DNA of 35,177 nt from Dysgonomonas sp. 521 (GTDB lineage Bacteria > Bacteroidota > Bacteroidia > Bacteroidales > Dysgonomonadaceae), in NCBI RefSeq assembly GCF_010501055.1, contig NZ_QVMO01000042.1, forward strand, positions 1-35,177. Direction: 5' to 3'. Made by a program: the position numbers and the translations under genes. The notes beneath the pieces were generated by a model. It worked only from the letters and a program-made list of their open reading frames with translations, was not told the origin of the DNA and did not search any database. This document shows positions 27,465 through 35,152 of this stretch, in pieces (within the stretch, counting starts at the first letter, position 1; every line of letters starts with the position of its first letter).

Positions 27465-28573
27465 TGAAAAATTTAAAAGTAATTATCAGCGGTGGTGGTA
27501 CAGGAGGGCATATATTCCCTGCAATAGCGATAGCGAATACGATAAAGAAACGTTATCCCGATTCCGAAATATTATTCATCGGAGCAGAGGGACGCATGGA
27601 AATGGACAAAGTACCTGCTGCCGGCTACGATATCATCGGATTGGATGTAGCCGGACTCAACAGGAAAAATCCGTTCAAGATATTTTCTACAATGTTGAAA
27701 TTCCAGAAAAGCGTATCCAAGGCAGGTAAAATAATAAAAGAATTTAAGCCGGATATAGCCATCGGAGTAGGAGGATATGCCAGCGGGCCAACATTATATA
27801 AGGCCAGTTCGTTAGGCATACCTACACTAATTCAGGAGCAGAATTCCTATGCAGGCATCACAAATAAGTTCCTTAGCAAGAGAGCTTCTGTTATCTGTGT
27901 AGCATACGAAGGTATGGAACGCTTCTTCCCCAAAGAAAAGATTATACTGACGGGAAATCCATGCAGGGAAGAATTATTATCGCCTGACATTACCAAAGAA
28001 GAGGCTTTTGCCGAATTCAGACTCGATCCTACAAAAAAGACAATCCTCTCGGTAGGCGGAAGCTTGGGTTCGAGGACTATAAATAAAAGCCTTTTTTTCG
28101 GCATAGACGTTTTATCAGAATCAGACGTGCAGATTATCTGGCAGTGCGGCAAACTATATTCTTTCGAGTTGAATATGGATATGGCAAGCAAGGGTAATCC
28201 GAAGAATATTCACATCAATGAGTTTATCTCACGGATGGATCTGGCTTACAAAGCCGCCGATCTGGTTATTTCACGGGCAGGGGCAAGTTCCATTTCAGAA
28301 CTCAGCCTTTTGGGCAAACCGGTTATTCTGGTTCCGTCTCCGAATGTTTCGGAAGACCATCAGACAAAAAATGCGATGGCTCTGGTAAACAAAAACGCCG
28401 CTATTCTGATAAAAGATACAGAAGCCAACGAGCTACTCGTAAGAACAGCTTTGGATACGATAAATGACAAGAGCAAGCTAGAATCGTTATCTGAAAATAT
28501 ACTGAAACTGGCTCAACGCGACTCGGCAAACAGGATTGTGGATGAAGCCATGAAACTGGTCACGAAAAACTGA
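27461..28573 (+). CDS. murG: UDP-GlcNAc:lipid I N-acetylglucosaminyltransferase
   Basis: This 370-aa peripheral membrane GT-B enzyme converts lipid I to lipid II. The N-terminal glycine-rich loop ISGGGTGGHIFPAIAIA and the second GVGGYASGP loop contact the lipid diphosphate. The C-terminal donor site has SVGGSLGSRTIN, SRAGASSISEL and LLGKPVILVPSP. Its first ATG overlaps the ftsW stop and a second ATG follows directly. The gene ends 1 bp before a small unknown gene. Confidence 0.97.
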   Translation: MMKNLKVIISGGGTGGHIFPAIAIANTIKKRYPDSEILFIGAEGRMEMDKVPAAGYDIIGLDVAGLNRKNPFKIFSTMLKFQKSVSKAGKIIKEFKPDIAIGVGGYASGPTLYKASSLGIPTLIQEQNSYAGITNKFLSKRASVICVAYEGMERFFPKEKIILTGNPCREELLSPDITKEEAFAEFRLDPTKKTILSVGGSLGSRTINKSLFFGIDVLSESDVQIIWQCGKLYSFELNMDMASKGNPKNIHINEFISRMDLAYKAADLVISRAGASSISELSLLGKPVILVPSPNVSEDHQTKNAMALVNKNAAILIKDTEANELLVRTALDTINDKSKLESLSENILKLAQRDSANRIVDEAMKLVTKN

Positions 28574-28574
28574 T

Positions 28575-28901
28575 ATGCTGCAAGAAGCGCATAAGCACGA
28601 AGGAAACAGGAAGATAATCAATATATACGATAACTGGAGCCTGGATTGTAATAAGCCTGTATATGAACAGGCTGATGAGTTATATGAAGATCTTGTTCAG
28701 ATTTCATTTATCAGAGGATATACGATAGACATCGGCTGGTATCCTGAACATGATATAACAGGAAAATTCAGAGGTATACTTATACAATATGAAAGATGGG
28801 AAAATCCCATTTACGAAATAGAAACAGATAATATTGGAGAAATTGCAGATTGGACAGTCGAAGTAACAGAGTGTGTACTTGACTTTGACCTGAAGCATTA
28901 G
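28575..28901 (+). CDS. Small protein of unknown function inside the dcw cluster
   Basis: This 108-aa cytoplasmic protein has no signal peptide or membrane helix. It is acidic and rich in tyrosine and tryptophan (YDNWSLD, GYTIDIGWYPEH, YERWENPIYEIETDN). I do not recognise a family. The fold would be mostly beta with one helix (QADELYEDLVQI). It starts 1 bp after murG and ends 9 bp before murC, so it must be translated with them. It is not part of the standard dcw set. It may be a lineage-specific addition or an immunity-like single-domain protein; both are guesses. Confidence 0.75.
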   Translation: MLQEAHKHEGNRKIINIYDNWSLDCNKPVYEQADELYEDLVQISFIRGYTIDIGWYPEHDITGKFRGILIQYERWENPIYEIETDNIGEIADWTVEVTECVLDFDLKH

Positions 28902-28910
28902 ATTTAACTT

Positions 28911-30281
28911 ATGGATAATATACAATCGATATACTTCATTGGAATAGGCGGGATAGGGATGAGCAACCTCGCCCGCTACTTTATGTCGAAAGGGAAGAAA
29001 GTTGCCGGATATGACCGTACCGAAACCCCTTTGACAAAGGAGCTGGTAAAAGAAGGTGCCACGGTTCACTATACTGATGACGTAAACCTTATACCCGCAT
29101 ATTGCAAAGATAAAGATACCACGTTGGTCGTATATACTCCTGCCGTTCCGTCAGACAACGAGGAGGTAAAATTCTTTAATGAAAGAGGTTTTACTATCCA
29201 GAAACGCGCTCAGGTATTAGGCATAATTACCAAATCGAGCAAAGCGCTCTGTTGTGCAGGCACTCATGGAAAGACTACTACATCGAGCATGCTGGCTCAT
29301 ATACTGAAACAATCGCATCTCGACTGTAATGCCTTTCTTGGAGGCATACTAAAGAATTACAACAGTAACCTGATGCTTTCCGACAAAAGTGAATTTACCG
29401 TGATAGAGGCAGATGAATACGACCGCTCTTTTCATTGGCTGCATCCGTATATGGCGCTTATCACATCGGTCGATCCCGACCATCTGGATATATACGGGAC
29501 AGAGGAAGAGTACCTCAAGAGCTTCGAAAAATTCACAAGCCTTATTCAGGAAGGTGGCGCACTGGTCATAAAGCATAATATAAAGCTATTGCCCGATGTG
29601 CAAAAGGACGTAAGGGTCTATACCTATTCCATCGATAAAGGCGATTTCCATGCTGAAAATATAAAGATAGGGAATGGAGAGATTCGCTTCGACTTTGTCA
29701 CTCCAGACAAGGTAATAAAGAATATACAGTTGGGTGTACCCGTCAAAATCAATATAGAAAACAGTGTCGGGTCGATGGCCTTAGCCTGGCTCAATGGTGT
29801 TGCCGAAGATGAACTGCGCCATGCCATGACTACTTTTCAGGGTGCGAAACGCCGCTTCGATTTCTTGCTGAAAACAGATAAGATAGTGATGATTGACGAC
29901 TATGCCCATCATCCCGAAGAACTGGCGGCAAGCATTACATCGGTAAAAGAGTTATATCCTGACCGTAAAGTAACCGGAATTTTCCAGCCACATCTGTATA
30001 GCCGGACAAAAGACTTCGCTACCGAATTTGCCCGGAGCCTGTCATTACTGGACGAACTGATATTACTGGACATATATCCCGCCCGCGAAAAACCGATAGA
30101 GGGAGTTACCTCCCAAATAATATTTGACAAGGTAACCTGCCCTAAAGTATTGTGTAACAAGCAGGAATTGTTGCCTTTATTGGTTGACAAGGACAATATT
30201 GAAGTTCTACTGACCATCGGAGCCGGAGATATCGACCAGTTGCTGGAGCCTATAAAGGAGATATTGGAAAGAAAGAGATAA
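28911..30281 (+). CDS. murC: UDP-MurNAc:L-alanine ligase
   Basis: This 456-aa cytoplasmic enzyme adds the first amino acid of the peptide stem. The N-terminal Rossmann motif is FIGIGGIGMSNLARYF. The P-loop is GTHGKTTTSS (about 117-126, K121). Others are VIEADEYDRSFHWLHP, SVDPDHLDIYG, GAKRRFDFL, DDYAHHPEELAAS and FQPHLYSRTKDF. Length is normal. The transcript continues through a repeat hairpin and a transposase gene before reaching ftsQ. Confidence 0.97.
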   Translation: MDNIQSIYFIGIGGIGMSNLARYFMSKGKKVAGYDRTETPLTKELVKEGATVHYTDDVNLIPAYCKDKDTTLVVYTPAVPSDNEEVKFFNERGFTIQKRAQVLGIITKSSKALCCAGTHGKTTTSSMLAHILKQSHLDCNAFLGGILKNYNSNLMLSDKSEFTVIEADEYDRSFHWLHPYMALITSVDPDHLDIYGTEEEYLKSFEKFTSLIQEGGALVIKHNIKLLPDVQKDVRVYTYSIDKGDFHAENIKIGNGEIRFDFVTPDKVIKNIQLGVPVKINIENSVGSMALAWLNGVAEDELRHAMTTFQGAKRRFDFLLKTDKIVMIDDYAHHPEELAASITSVKELYPDRKVTGIFQPHLYSRTKDFATEFARSLSLLDELILLDIYPAREKPIEGVTSQIIFDKVTCPKVLCNKQELLPLLVDKDNIEVLLTIGAGDIDQLLEPIKEILERKR

Positions 30282-30295
30282 AGAGTGTAAATCTG

Positions 30296-30317
30296 GTAGG
30301 GGCGGGGTTTGCCCGCC
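30296..30317. repeat. Single GTAGGGGC hairpin (REP-like) before the transposase
   Basis: GTAGGGGCGGGG continues into TTTGCCCGCC, and GGCGGG (30301-30306) pairs with CCCGCC (30312-30317). It lies 21 bp upstream of the RAYT-like start codon and shares the head sequence with the pairs at 7986-8052 and 30609-30690. Confidence 0.75.
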
Positions 30318-30338
30318 CAGCGATGATATTATATAAAC

Positions 30339-30899
30339 ATGAAAGAGGCTGCATCACATAATCGCCGTAGTATCCGTTTACATGGATATGATTATTCACA
30401 GAACGGATTGTATTTTGTAACGATATGTGTACAAAATAAAACAAGCTTACTGGGGAAAATTATGGAAGGAGAGATGGTTTTGAATGATGCAGGGAGGATG
30501 ATCGAAAAATGGTGTGGAAAACTACTAAATAAGTTTCCATGTATTACAATGGATACATATATTATTATGCCTAACCATTTTCATGCAATAATAGAAATTA
30601 TGGATAATGTAGGGGCACACCTGCGTGTGTGCCCAGATAAAACTGACGAAAACGATGATTTAAATGGCGCACACACAGGTGCGCCCCTACACCATATCAT
30701 TCAATGGTTCAAAACTATGACAACTAATGAATATATTCATGGTGTAAAATCATTAGGTTGGCAACCATTTGACAAGAAATTATGGCAACGCAACTATTAC
30801 GAACACATTATACGTGATGAGCAAAGTCATGATAATATAACCAGATACATTATAGAAAATCCCTTCTATTGGATAACTGACAATTATTATGTTGATTAA
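30339..30899 (+). CDS. REP-associated tyrosine transposase (RAYT-like, Y1 HUH)
   Basis: This 186-aa single-strand DNA transposase-like protein has N-terminal YDYSQNGLYFVTICVQNK (family start), the HUH motif HFH in MPNHFHAIIEI, FKTMTTNEYIHGVK, and the tyrosine region WQRNYYEHIIRDEQ followed by ITRYIIENP. These are hallmarks of TnpA_REP-type proteins that act on REP palindromes. Residues about 91-117 are encoded by an inverted pair of GTAGGGGC hairpins. It sits between murC and ftsQ on the same strand, is intact, and ends 17 bp before ftsQ. It therefore interrupts the cluster without an obvious polar block. Confidence 0.9.
   Translation: MKEAASHNRRSIRLHGYDYSQNGLYFVTICVQNKTSLLGKIMEGEMVLNDAGRMIEKWCGKLLNKFPCITMDTYIIMPNHFHAIIEIMDNVGAHLRVCPDKTDENDDLNGAHTGAPLHHIIQWFKTMTTNEYIHGVKSLGWQPFDKKLWQRNYYEHIIRDEQSHDNITRYIIENPFYWITDNYYVD
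30609..30690. repeat. Inverted REP-like pair inside the transposase gene
   Basis: The left arm starts GTAGGGGCACACCTG (30609) and the right arm ends CAGGTGCGCCCCTAC (30690). Over about 25 nt the arms agree at about 22 positions when one is reversed. Each arm also folds on itself (GGGCACAC with GTGTGCCC). The unit is in frame and contributes residues such as VGAHLRVCP and GAHTGAPLH. Confidence 0.9.
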
Positions 30900-30916
30900 A
30901 AGCATACTAACATAAA

Positions 30917-31654
30917 ATGATAAAAAGAGTACTCATCATCGGAGGAATATGCCTTCTTGCAGGCTATTTGATATTCGCGGCGTTTTATTTCGAAAAGATG
31001 CCGAAGAATGACATTTGTACCGGCTTTGAGGTAGAAATTATGAATGGTACGGAAGGAGACAGGTTTGTAGAAGTGAAAGATATAAAACTTCTCATCAAAG
31101 AAAAGAACCTTGATCCCACAGGCAAACAATTAAAGAATATTAACACCAGTGAAATAGAAGAAGCTATACTGACCAACCAACTGATAAAAAGCGCCAGCGT
31201 ATTCGTCACCAATAACGGTGGTATAAAAGCCGCTATAGAAGAACGGAAGCCAGTTTTACGCGTTATCAGTAGTACTGGCGGTAATTACTTTATCGATAAT
31301 ACTGGTAATAAGATGCCCCTTTCTAACCGTTCGGTAGCATACCTGCCTGTTGCCACAGGAGCGATAAAAGAGGACTTTGCAAAGACAGATTTGTACAAAT
31401 TTGCATTATTTTTGCATGATGATGCGTTCTGGAACGCACAGATAGAACAAATTGTAGTACTGCCCAATCAGGATATAAAACTGATACCCCGTGTAGGAGA
31501 TCATCAGATTATATTAGGCGGTGTGGATCAGTACAAGGAGAAACTTGATAAATTACTGGTTTTTTATCAAAATGGACTTAACGAAACCGGATGGAATAAA
31601 TATTCGGTTATTAATTTAAAATTTGACAAACAAGTTGTTTGTACAAAGCGTTAA
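30917..31654 (+). CDS. ftsQ: Cell division protein FtsQ
   Basis: This 245-aa bitopic protein has a short cytoplasmic end, one transmembrane helix (about 5-25) and a periplasmic POTRA-like region (about 40-115, FVEVKDIKLLIKEKN, IEEAILTNQLIKSASVFVT). The FtsQ beta domain follows (KPVLRVISSTGGNYFIDNTG). Primary sequence conservation is low, as usual in this phylum. The place before ftsA and ftsZ supports the call. It links FtsA/FtsZ to FtsL, FtsW and FtsI. Confidence 0.92.
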   Translation: MIKRVLIIGGICLLAGYLIFAAFYFEKMPKNDICTGFEVEIMNGTEGDRFVEVKDIKLLIKEKNLDPTGKQLKNINTSEIEEAILTNQLIKSASVFVTNNGGIKAAIEERKPVLRVISSTGGNYFIDNTGNKMPLSNRSVAYLPVATGAIKEDFAKTDLYKFALFLHDDAFWNAQIEQIVVLPNQDIKLIPRVGDHQIILGGVDQYKEKLDKLLVFYQNGLNETGWNKYSVINLKFDKQVVCTKR

Positions 31655-31716
31655 ATAAAAAATAGAGATTTTGGGACAAATCCTTTAAATCTGGATATAT
31701 AAAGGAGATAAGATAT

Positions 31717-33039
31717 ATGGAACAATCAGGTTTTATCGTAGGTATCGACTTAGGTACATCAAAGATAGTCGGAGTTTTAGGCCGGAAAAACGAACAAGGC
31801 GTAATTTCCATTCTGGCATCGGAAAGTATTCCTTCCGATTCGAGTGTAAAATACGGCACAATATACAGTATCGATGACGCGGGAGGTAAAATAAAGGGGC
31901 TCATCAACCTGCTGGAAAACAAAACGGGAAAGAAGATAGGCAAAGTTTATGTTTCCGTTGCGGGAAAATCCCTGCGTGCCATCGAGCATAAAGAAACAAA
32001 ACTGCTGGATGGGGCTACTCCCATTACCTTTGCCGTATTAGATAATATGGAACAGCAGGCGAAGCTTAACAAACCGGACTTCTTCGCCAATTACAGCGTA
32101 CTTGCTCCCGAATACTATCTGGACGGGCAATACGAAGAAGACCCTATAGATAAAGTTGCTTCCGTTATCGAAGGACATTACCGTCTGGTAATCGGACGTC
32201 CCAATATAAAAACGAATCTGATAAAAAGCATCACGGAGAAGGCTCAAATAGAGATTACAGGATTCATCGTAGGCCCTGTCGCTGCCGGCGCACTGGTACT
32301 TGAAGAACAAGACAGGCAGGCAGGATGCGCACTTGTCGATTTCGGGGCGGGAACAACCACATTATCCATATACAAAGGCGGCCTGCTGCGGTATATGGCG
32401 GTAATTCCATTCGGAGGACGCACCATAACAAAGGACATCAAAGAACTTGGTTTTGTGTTCGACTCCGCTGAATCATACAAGATACGTTACGGAAAATTAG
32501 GTAAAGAGAAGGCAAAACCGACCAGTGATACCGCCGATATAGATTTAAGGGAACTAAACAAAGTGATCCAACTCCGTCAGGACGAGATTATCCTGAATAT
32601 TATCAACCAGATAAAAGAATCAGGATTCGGAGACCAGCTCGATGCCGGAATCATTATCATAGGCGGAGCCTCCCAGATGACCGGACTGGAAGAATATCTT
32701 TCCGAGAAGGCGCAACTCCCTGTAAAACGGGGTGTTCCAAAACGCGTTTATATCAACAATGCCGCTGAACTCCTGCAGAATCCGGTTTACACACAAGCAT
32801 TAAGCCTATTGCTCTTTGCTAATGAAAACTGTGAGAAGAAAGAACTCCCGAAGCCCGAACCCGTATATGTGGCTCCTACCCCTCCTGCTCCTGAACCGAA
32901 AGAGGAAGAAGAGGATGAGGAAGAAGAACCTAAACCTAAAAAAGGGAAAAAAGATAAGAATAAAGGGCAGACTTCACTCTTCAAATTCTTTGAAAAAGTT
33001 CAGAATTTTGGAGGTACTGTATTTAATGACGAAGAATAG
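31717..33039 (+). CDS. ftsA: Cell division protein FtsA with charged C-terminal linker
   Basis: This 440-aa actin-like ATPase tethers FtsZ to the membrane. The phosphate-1 loop is VGIDLGTSKIVGVLG (about 8-22). Others are DFGAGTTTLSIY, PFGGRTITKDI and IIIGGASQMTGLEEYL. After about residue 370 a non-globular tail begins: a proline-rich part (KPEPVYVAPTPPAPEP), an acidic run (EEEEDEEEE) and a lysine-rich run (KPKKGKKDKNKG). It ends in a likely amphipathic membrane-binding helix (TSLFKFFEKVQNFGG). E. coli FtsA has a much shorter linker to that helix. The spacer to ftsZ is 164 bp and contains repeats. Confidence 0.96.
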   Translation: MEQSGFIVGIDLGTSKIVGVLGRKNEQGVISILASESIPSDSSVKYGTIYSIDDAGGKIKGLINLLENKTGKKIGKVYVSVAGKSLRAIEHKETKLLDGATPITFAVLDNMEQQAKLNKPDFFANYSVLAPEYYLDGQYEEDPIDKVASVIEGHYRLVIGRPNIKTNLIKSITEKAQIEITGFIVGPVAAGALVLEEQDRQAGCALVDFGAGTTTLSIYKGGLLRYMAVIPFGGRTITKDIKELGFVFDSAESYKIRYGKLGKEKAKPTSDTADIDLRELNKVIQLRQDEIILNIINQIKESGFGDQLDAGIIIIGGASQMTGLEEYLSEKAQLPVKRGVPKRVYINNAAELLQNPVYTQALSLLLFANENCEKKELPKPEPVYVAPTPPAPEPKEEEEDEEEEPKPKKGKKDKNKGQTSLFKFFEKVQNFGGTVFNDEE

Positions 33040-33086
33040 GGCTACGCTAACAGCCCCCTAATAGACGGCGTTTCGCTCTGTCGGAC

Positions 33087-33190
33087 GTTGTTTCCCAAAG
33101 GGGGACTTGGGTAAAGCCACCAATGATATAGGATTATTATTAACGAAAATACTCTCTTTGCAGCCTCCCCTTGAGGAGGTTGGAGGGGCT
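33087..33190. repeat. C/G-rich palindromic patches between ftsA and ftsZ
   Basis: Two patches lie here: TTTCCCAAAGGGGGACTTGG near 33092 and GCCTCCCCTTGAGGAGG near 33163, followed by TTGGAGGGGCTC. They separate ftsA from ftsZ by 164 bp, where the genes are usually close. The final GGAGGGG lies 14 bp from the ftsZ ATG. TCTCTTTG just before the second patch is one mismatch from a -7 element, so a promoter for ftsZ is possible but weak. Confidence 0.6.
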
Positions 33191-33203
33191 CAATATAAAA
33201 AAC

Positions 33204-34493
33204 ATGGACGAAAAAATACTGGATTTCCAATTCCCCACAAAAACACAGACAATAATAAAAGTAATAGGTGTAGGTGGCGGTGGCGGCAACGCTGTAAATC
33301 ACATGTACAACGAAGGTATACATGACGTATCTTTCGCGTTATGCAACACTGACAATCAGGCTTTGTGCGAATCTCCCGTGGAAACACGCGTGCAATTAGG
33401 CAAAAAAACCACCGAAGGACTTGGAGCCGGCAACCGCCCCGAAGTAGCGAAGGCGGCCGCCGAAGAGAGCCGTGAAGATTTGGAAAAACTGCTTAACGAT
33501 GGCACCAGAATGGTATTTATCACAGCAGGGATGGGTGGAGGAACCGGAACCGGGGCAGCACCCGTAGTAGCCCGCATAGCCAAAGATATGGGGATACTTA
33601 CGGTAGGCATCGTTACCATACCATTCGTTTTCGAAGGACGCAAAAAGATCATACAGGCGCTGAAAGGTGTGGAAGACATAGCCAAGAATGTGGATGCCCT
33701 CCTGGTTATCAACAATGAAAGGCTGATTGACATATACGCGGACTTAACTATCCCCAACGCCTTTGCAAAGGCCGATGATACATTAACCATTGCCGCCAAA
33801 GGCATTGCCGAAATAATAACCGTACACGGGCACATCAACCTCGACTTTGCCGATGTGAAAACCATCCTGAAAGATGGTGGCGTTGCCATCATGAGTAGCG
33901 GACTGGGAGAAGGTGAAAACCGCGTGGAAGACGCCATCGTAAATGCGCTCCACTCCCCTCTCCTCAATAACAATGACGTGTTTGACGCGAAAAAGATATT
34001 ATTCAATATCTACTCCAGTGACAAGGCTCCGCTCATAGTGGAGGAAATGGAAGCCGTAGCCAATTTCATGAAGCGCTTCGGACCCGAAATCGAAGTTATC
34101 TGGGGTACTGCCACAGACAACAGGCTGGGAGATCAGGTAAAGATCACTCTCCTTGCTACCGGATTCGGCATGTCCAGCATTCCGGGAATAGGTATCGACA
34201 TCATCGACTTCGACGAAGAAGGGGATGAAGAAAGGATCAGGCTAGAAGAGGAAGAAAAACGCCGTATCAACGAGATGATTGAAAAGCACTATGGAAAAGA
34301 CGGTGTACAAACCGTAGCCGTAAGATCTTCATTCTTCGGGCAAAAACCAATAATCCTGTCTACCGAAGAACTGGATGACGATAAGATTGTGGAAGCGCTG
34401 GAAAATACTCCGGTATTTAAGCGTGACGAAAAATTCAACCCGAACGAATACAGAGCTGAAACAAAGAAAGCAGGCGGGCTTTTTAACGACTAA
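33204..34493 (+). CDS. ftsZ: Cell division GTPase FtsZ
   Basis: This 429-aa tubulin homologue polymerises into the Z ring. Motifs are IKVIGVGGGGGNAVNHM, the tubulin signature GGGTGTG (about 111-117), and the T7 loop N212-L-D-F-A-D-V218 that completes GTP hydrolysis in the next subunit. I start at ATG 33204 (MDEKILDFQFP). A TTG 33 bp upstream lies within a repeat and would add a tail coded by it. The C-terminal linker is charged (EERIRLEEEEKRRINEM). A possible conserved FtsA-binding peptide is TPVFKR, about 20 residues before the end, instead of at the extreme terminus. Confidence 0.97.
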   Translation: MDEKILDFQFPTKTQTIIKVIGVGGGGGNAVNHMYNEGIHDVSFALCNTDNQALCESPVETRVQLGKKTTEGLGAGNRPEVAKAAAEESREDLEKLLNDGTRMVFITAGMGGGTGTGAAPVVARIAKDMGILTVGIVTIPFVFEGRKKIIQALKGVEDIAKNVDALLVINNERLIDIYADLTIPNAFAKADDTLTIAAKGIAEIITVHGHINLDFADVKTILKDGGVAIMSSGLGEGENRVEDAIVNALHSPLLNNNDVFDAKKILFNIYSSDKAPLIVEEMEAVANFMKRFGPEIEVIWGTATDNRLGDQVKITLLATGFGMSSIPGIGIDIIDFDEEGDEERIRLEEEEKRRINEMIEKHYGKDGVQTVAVRSSFFGQKPIILSTEELDDDKIVEALENTPVFKRDEKFNPNEYRAETKKAGGLFND

Positions 34494-34519
34494 TATTATA
34501 ATATAAAGCATATATAACG

Positions 34520-34969
34520 ATGAATTTATTTGATAAAGTAAGCGAAAACATCAAAGATGCGATGCGGGCAAAAGATAAGATCAGGCTGGAAGCATTGCGC
34601 GGAGTGAAAAAAGAGTTCCTTGAAGCAAAAACAGCGAAGGGAGCCGCAGACGAGTTATCTGACGAAACGGCTATACTCATCCTGCAAAAGATGGTAAAGC
34701 AACGCAAGGACAGCGCGGAAATATATAAAACCCAGGGTCGTGAAGATTTGGCTAACGACGAATTGGCACAGGTCGCAGTACTGGAAGAGTACTTGCCAAA
34801 ACAATTATCTCAGGATGAACTTGATAGCAAGATAGCTGAAATCATAACTCAGGTTGGGGCTACTTCGCCTGCCGATATGGGTAAAGTTATGGGTGTAGCC
34901 ACAAAGGCACTGGCAGGTGTGGCCGCCGGAAAAGCGATCTCGGAAACTGTAAAGAAATTATTAATGTGA
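34520..34969 (+). CDS. yqeY: GatB/YqeY-domain protein
   Basis: This 149-aa soluble protein contains only the YqeY domain found at the C-terminus of GatB and elsewhere. Motifs are MRAKDKIRLEALRGVKKEF, LILQKMVKQRKDSAEIY, EEYLPKQLS and GKVMGVATKAL. A role in tRNA binding or amidotransferase biology is suggested by the domain but not established. It follows ftsZ by 26 bp and probably shares its transcript. The last codons and the stop (TTATTAATGTGA) coincide with the start of the dispersed repeat at 34958. Confidence 0.92.
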   Translation: MNLFDKVSENIKDAMRAKDKIRLEALRGVKKEFLEAKTAKGAADELSDETAILILQKMVKQRKDSAEIYKTQGREDLANDELAQVAVLEEYLPKQLSQDELDSKIAEIITQVGATSPADMGKVMGVATKALAGVAAGKAISETVKKLLM

Positions 34970-35152
34970 ATCAGTATTTCGTTTTGTTTAAACTATGTGT
35001 TCTTTTATTTTTTATTCTGCGCGCAATCACAGATTGCTTGCCTTACTTTTGGCCGAAGCTCCAAAAGTAAGCAAAAAAGCATTGCGCCCCGCTTCGCCGT
35101 ACGACCCACCATCGGTTTGCCGGCTGAATGAAGTGATGAAAGATTCATCATT
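34958..35152 (+). repeat. Dispersed ~190-bp repeat, right inverted copy
   Basis: It matches the reverse complement of 112-301. It includes the same 11-bp stem (35042-35052 with 35061-35071). It begins inside the last codons of the YqeY-family gene and stops matching the left copy at 35152. The open frame from 34995 to the end of the window is a by-product of this repeat, with no protein evidence. The final 25 bp of the window show nothing recognisable. Confidence 0.85.

Noticed and set aside
33171..33203. Upstream TTG start for ftsZ adding 11 residues
   Set aside because: The added residues are coded by the C/G repeat and do not match FtsZ N-termini. The ATG at 33204 gives the usual start.
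33356..34006. 216-codon reverse open frame inside ftsZ
   Set aside because: Antisense to highly conserved ftsZ sequence. Its composition (serine- and alanine-rich) is that expected of a complementary frame.
35042..35071. Intrinsic terminator after the YqeY-family gene
   Set aside because: The 11-bp stem is strong but is followed by CAAAAAAG, not a T-run, in the direction of transcription. It belongs to the repeat.
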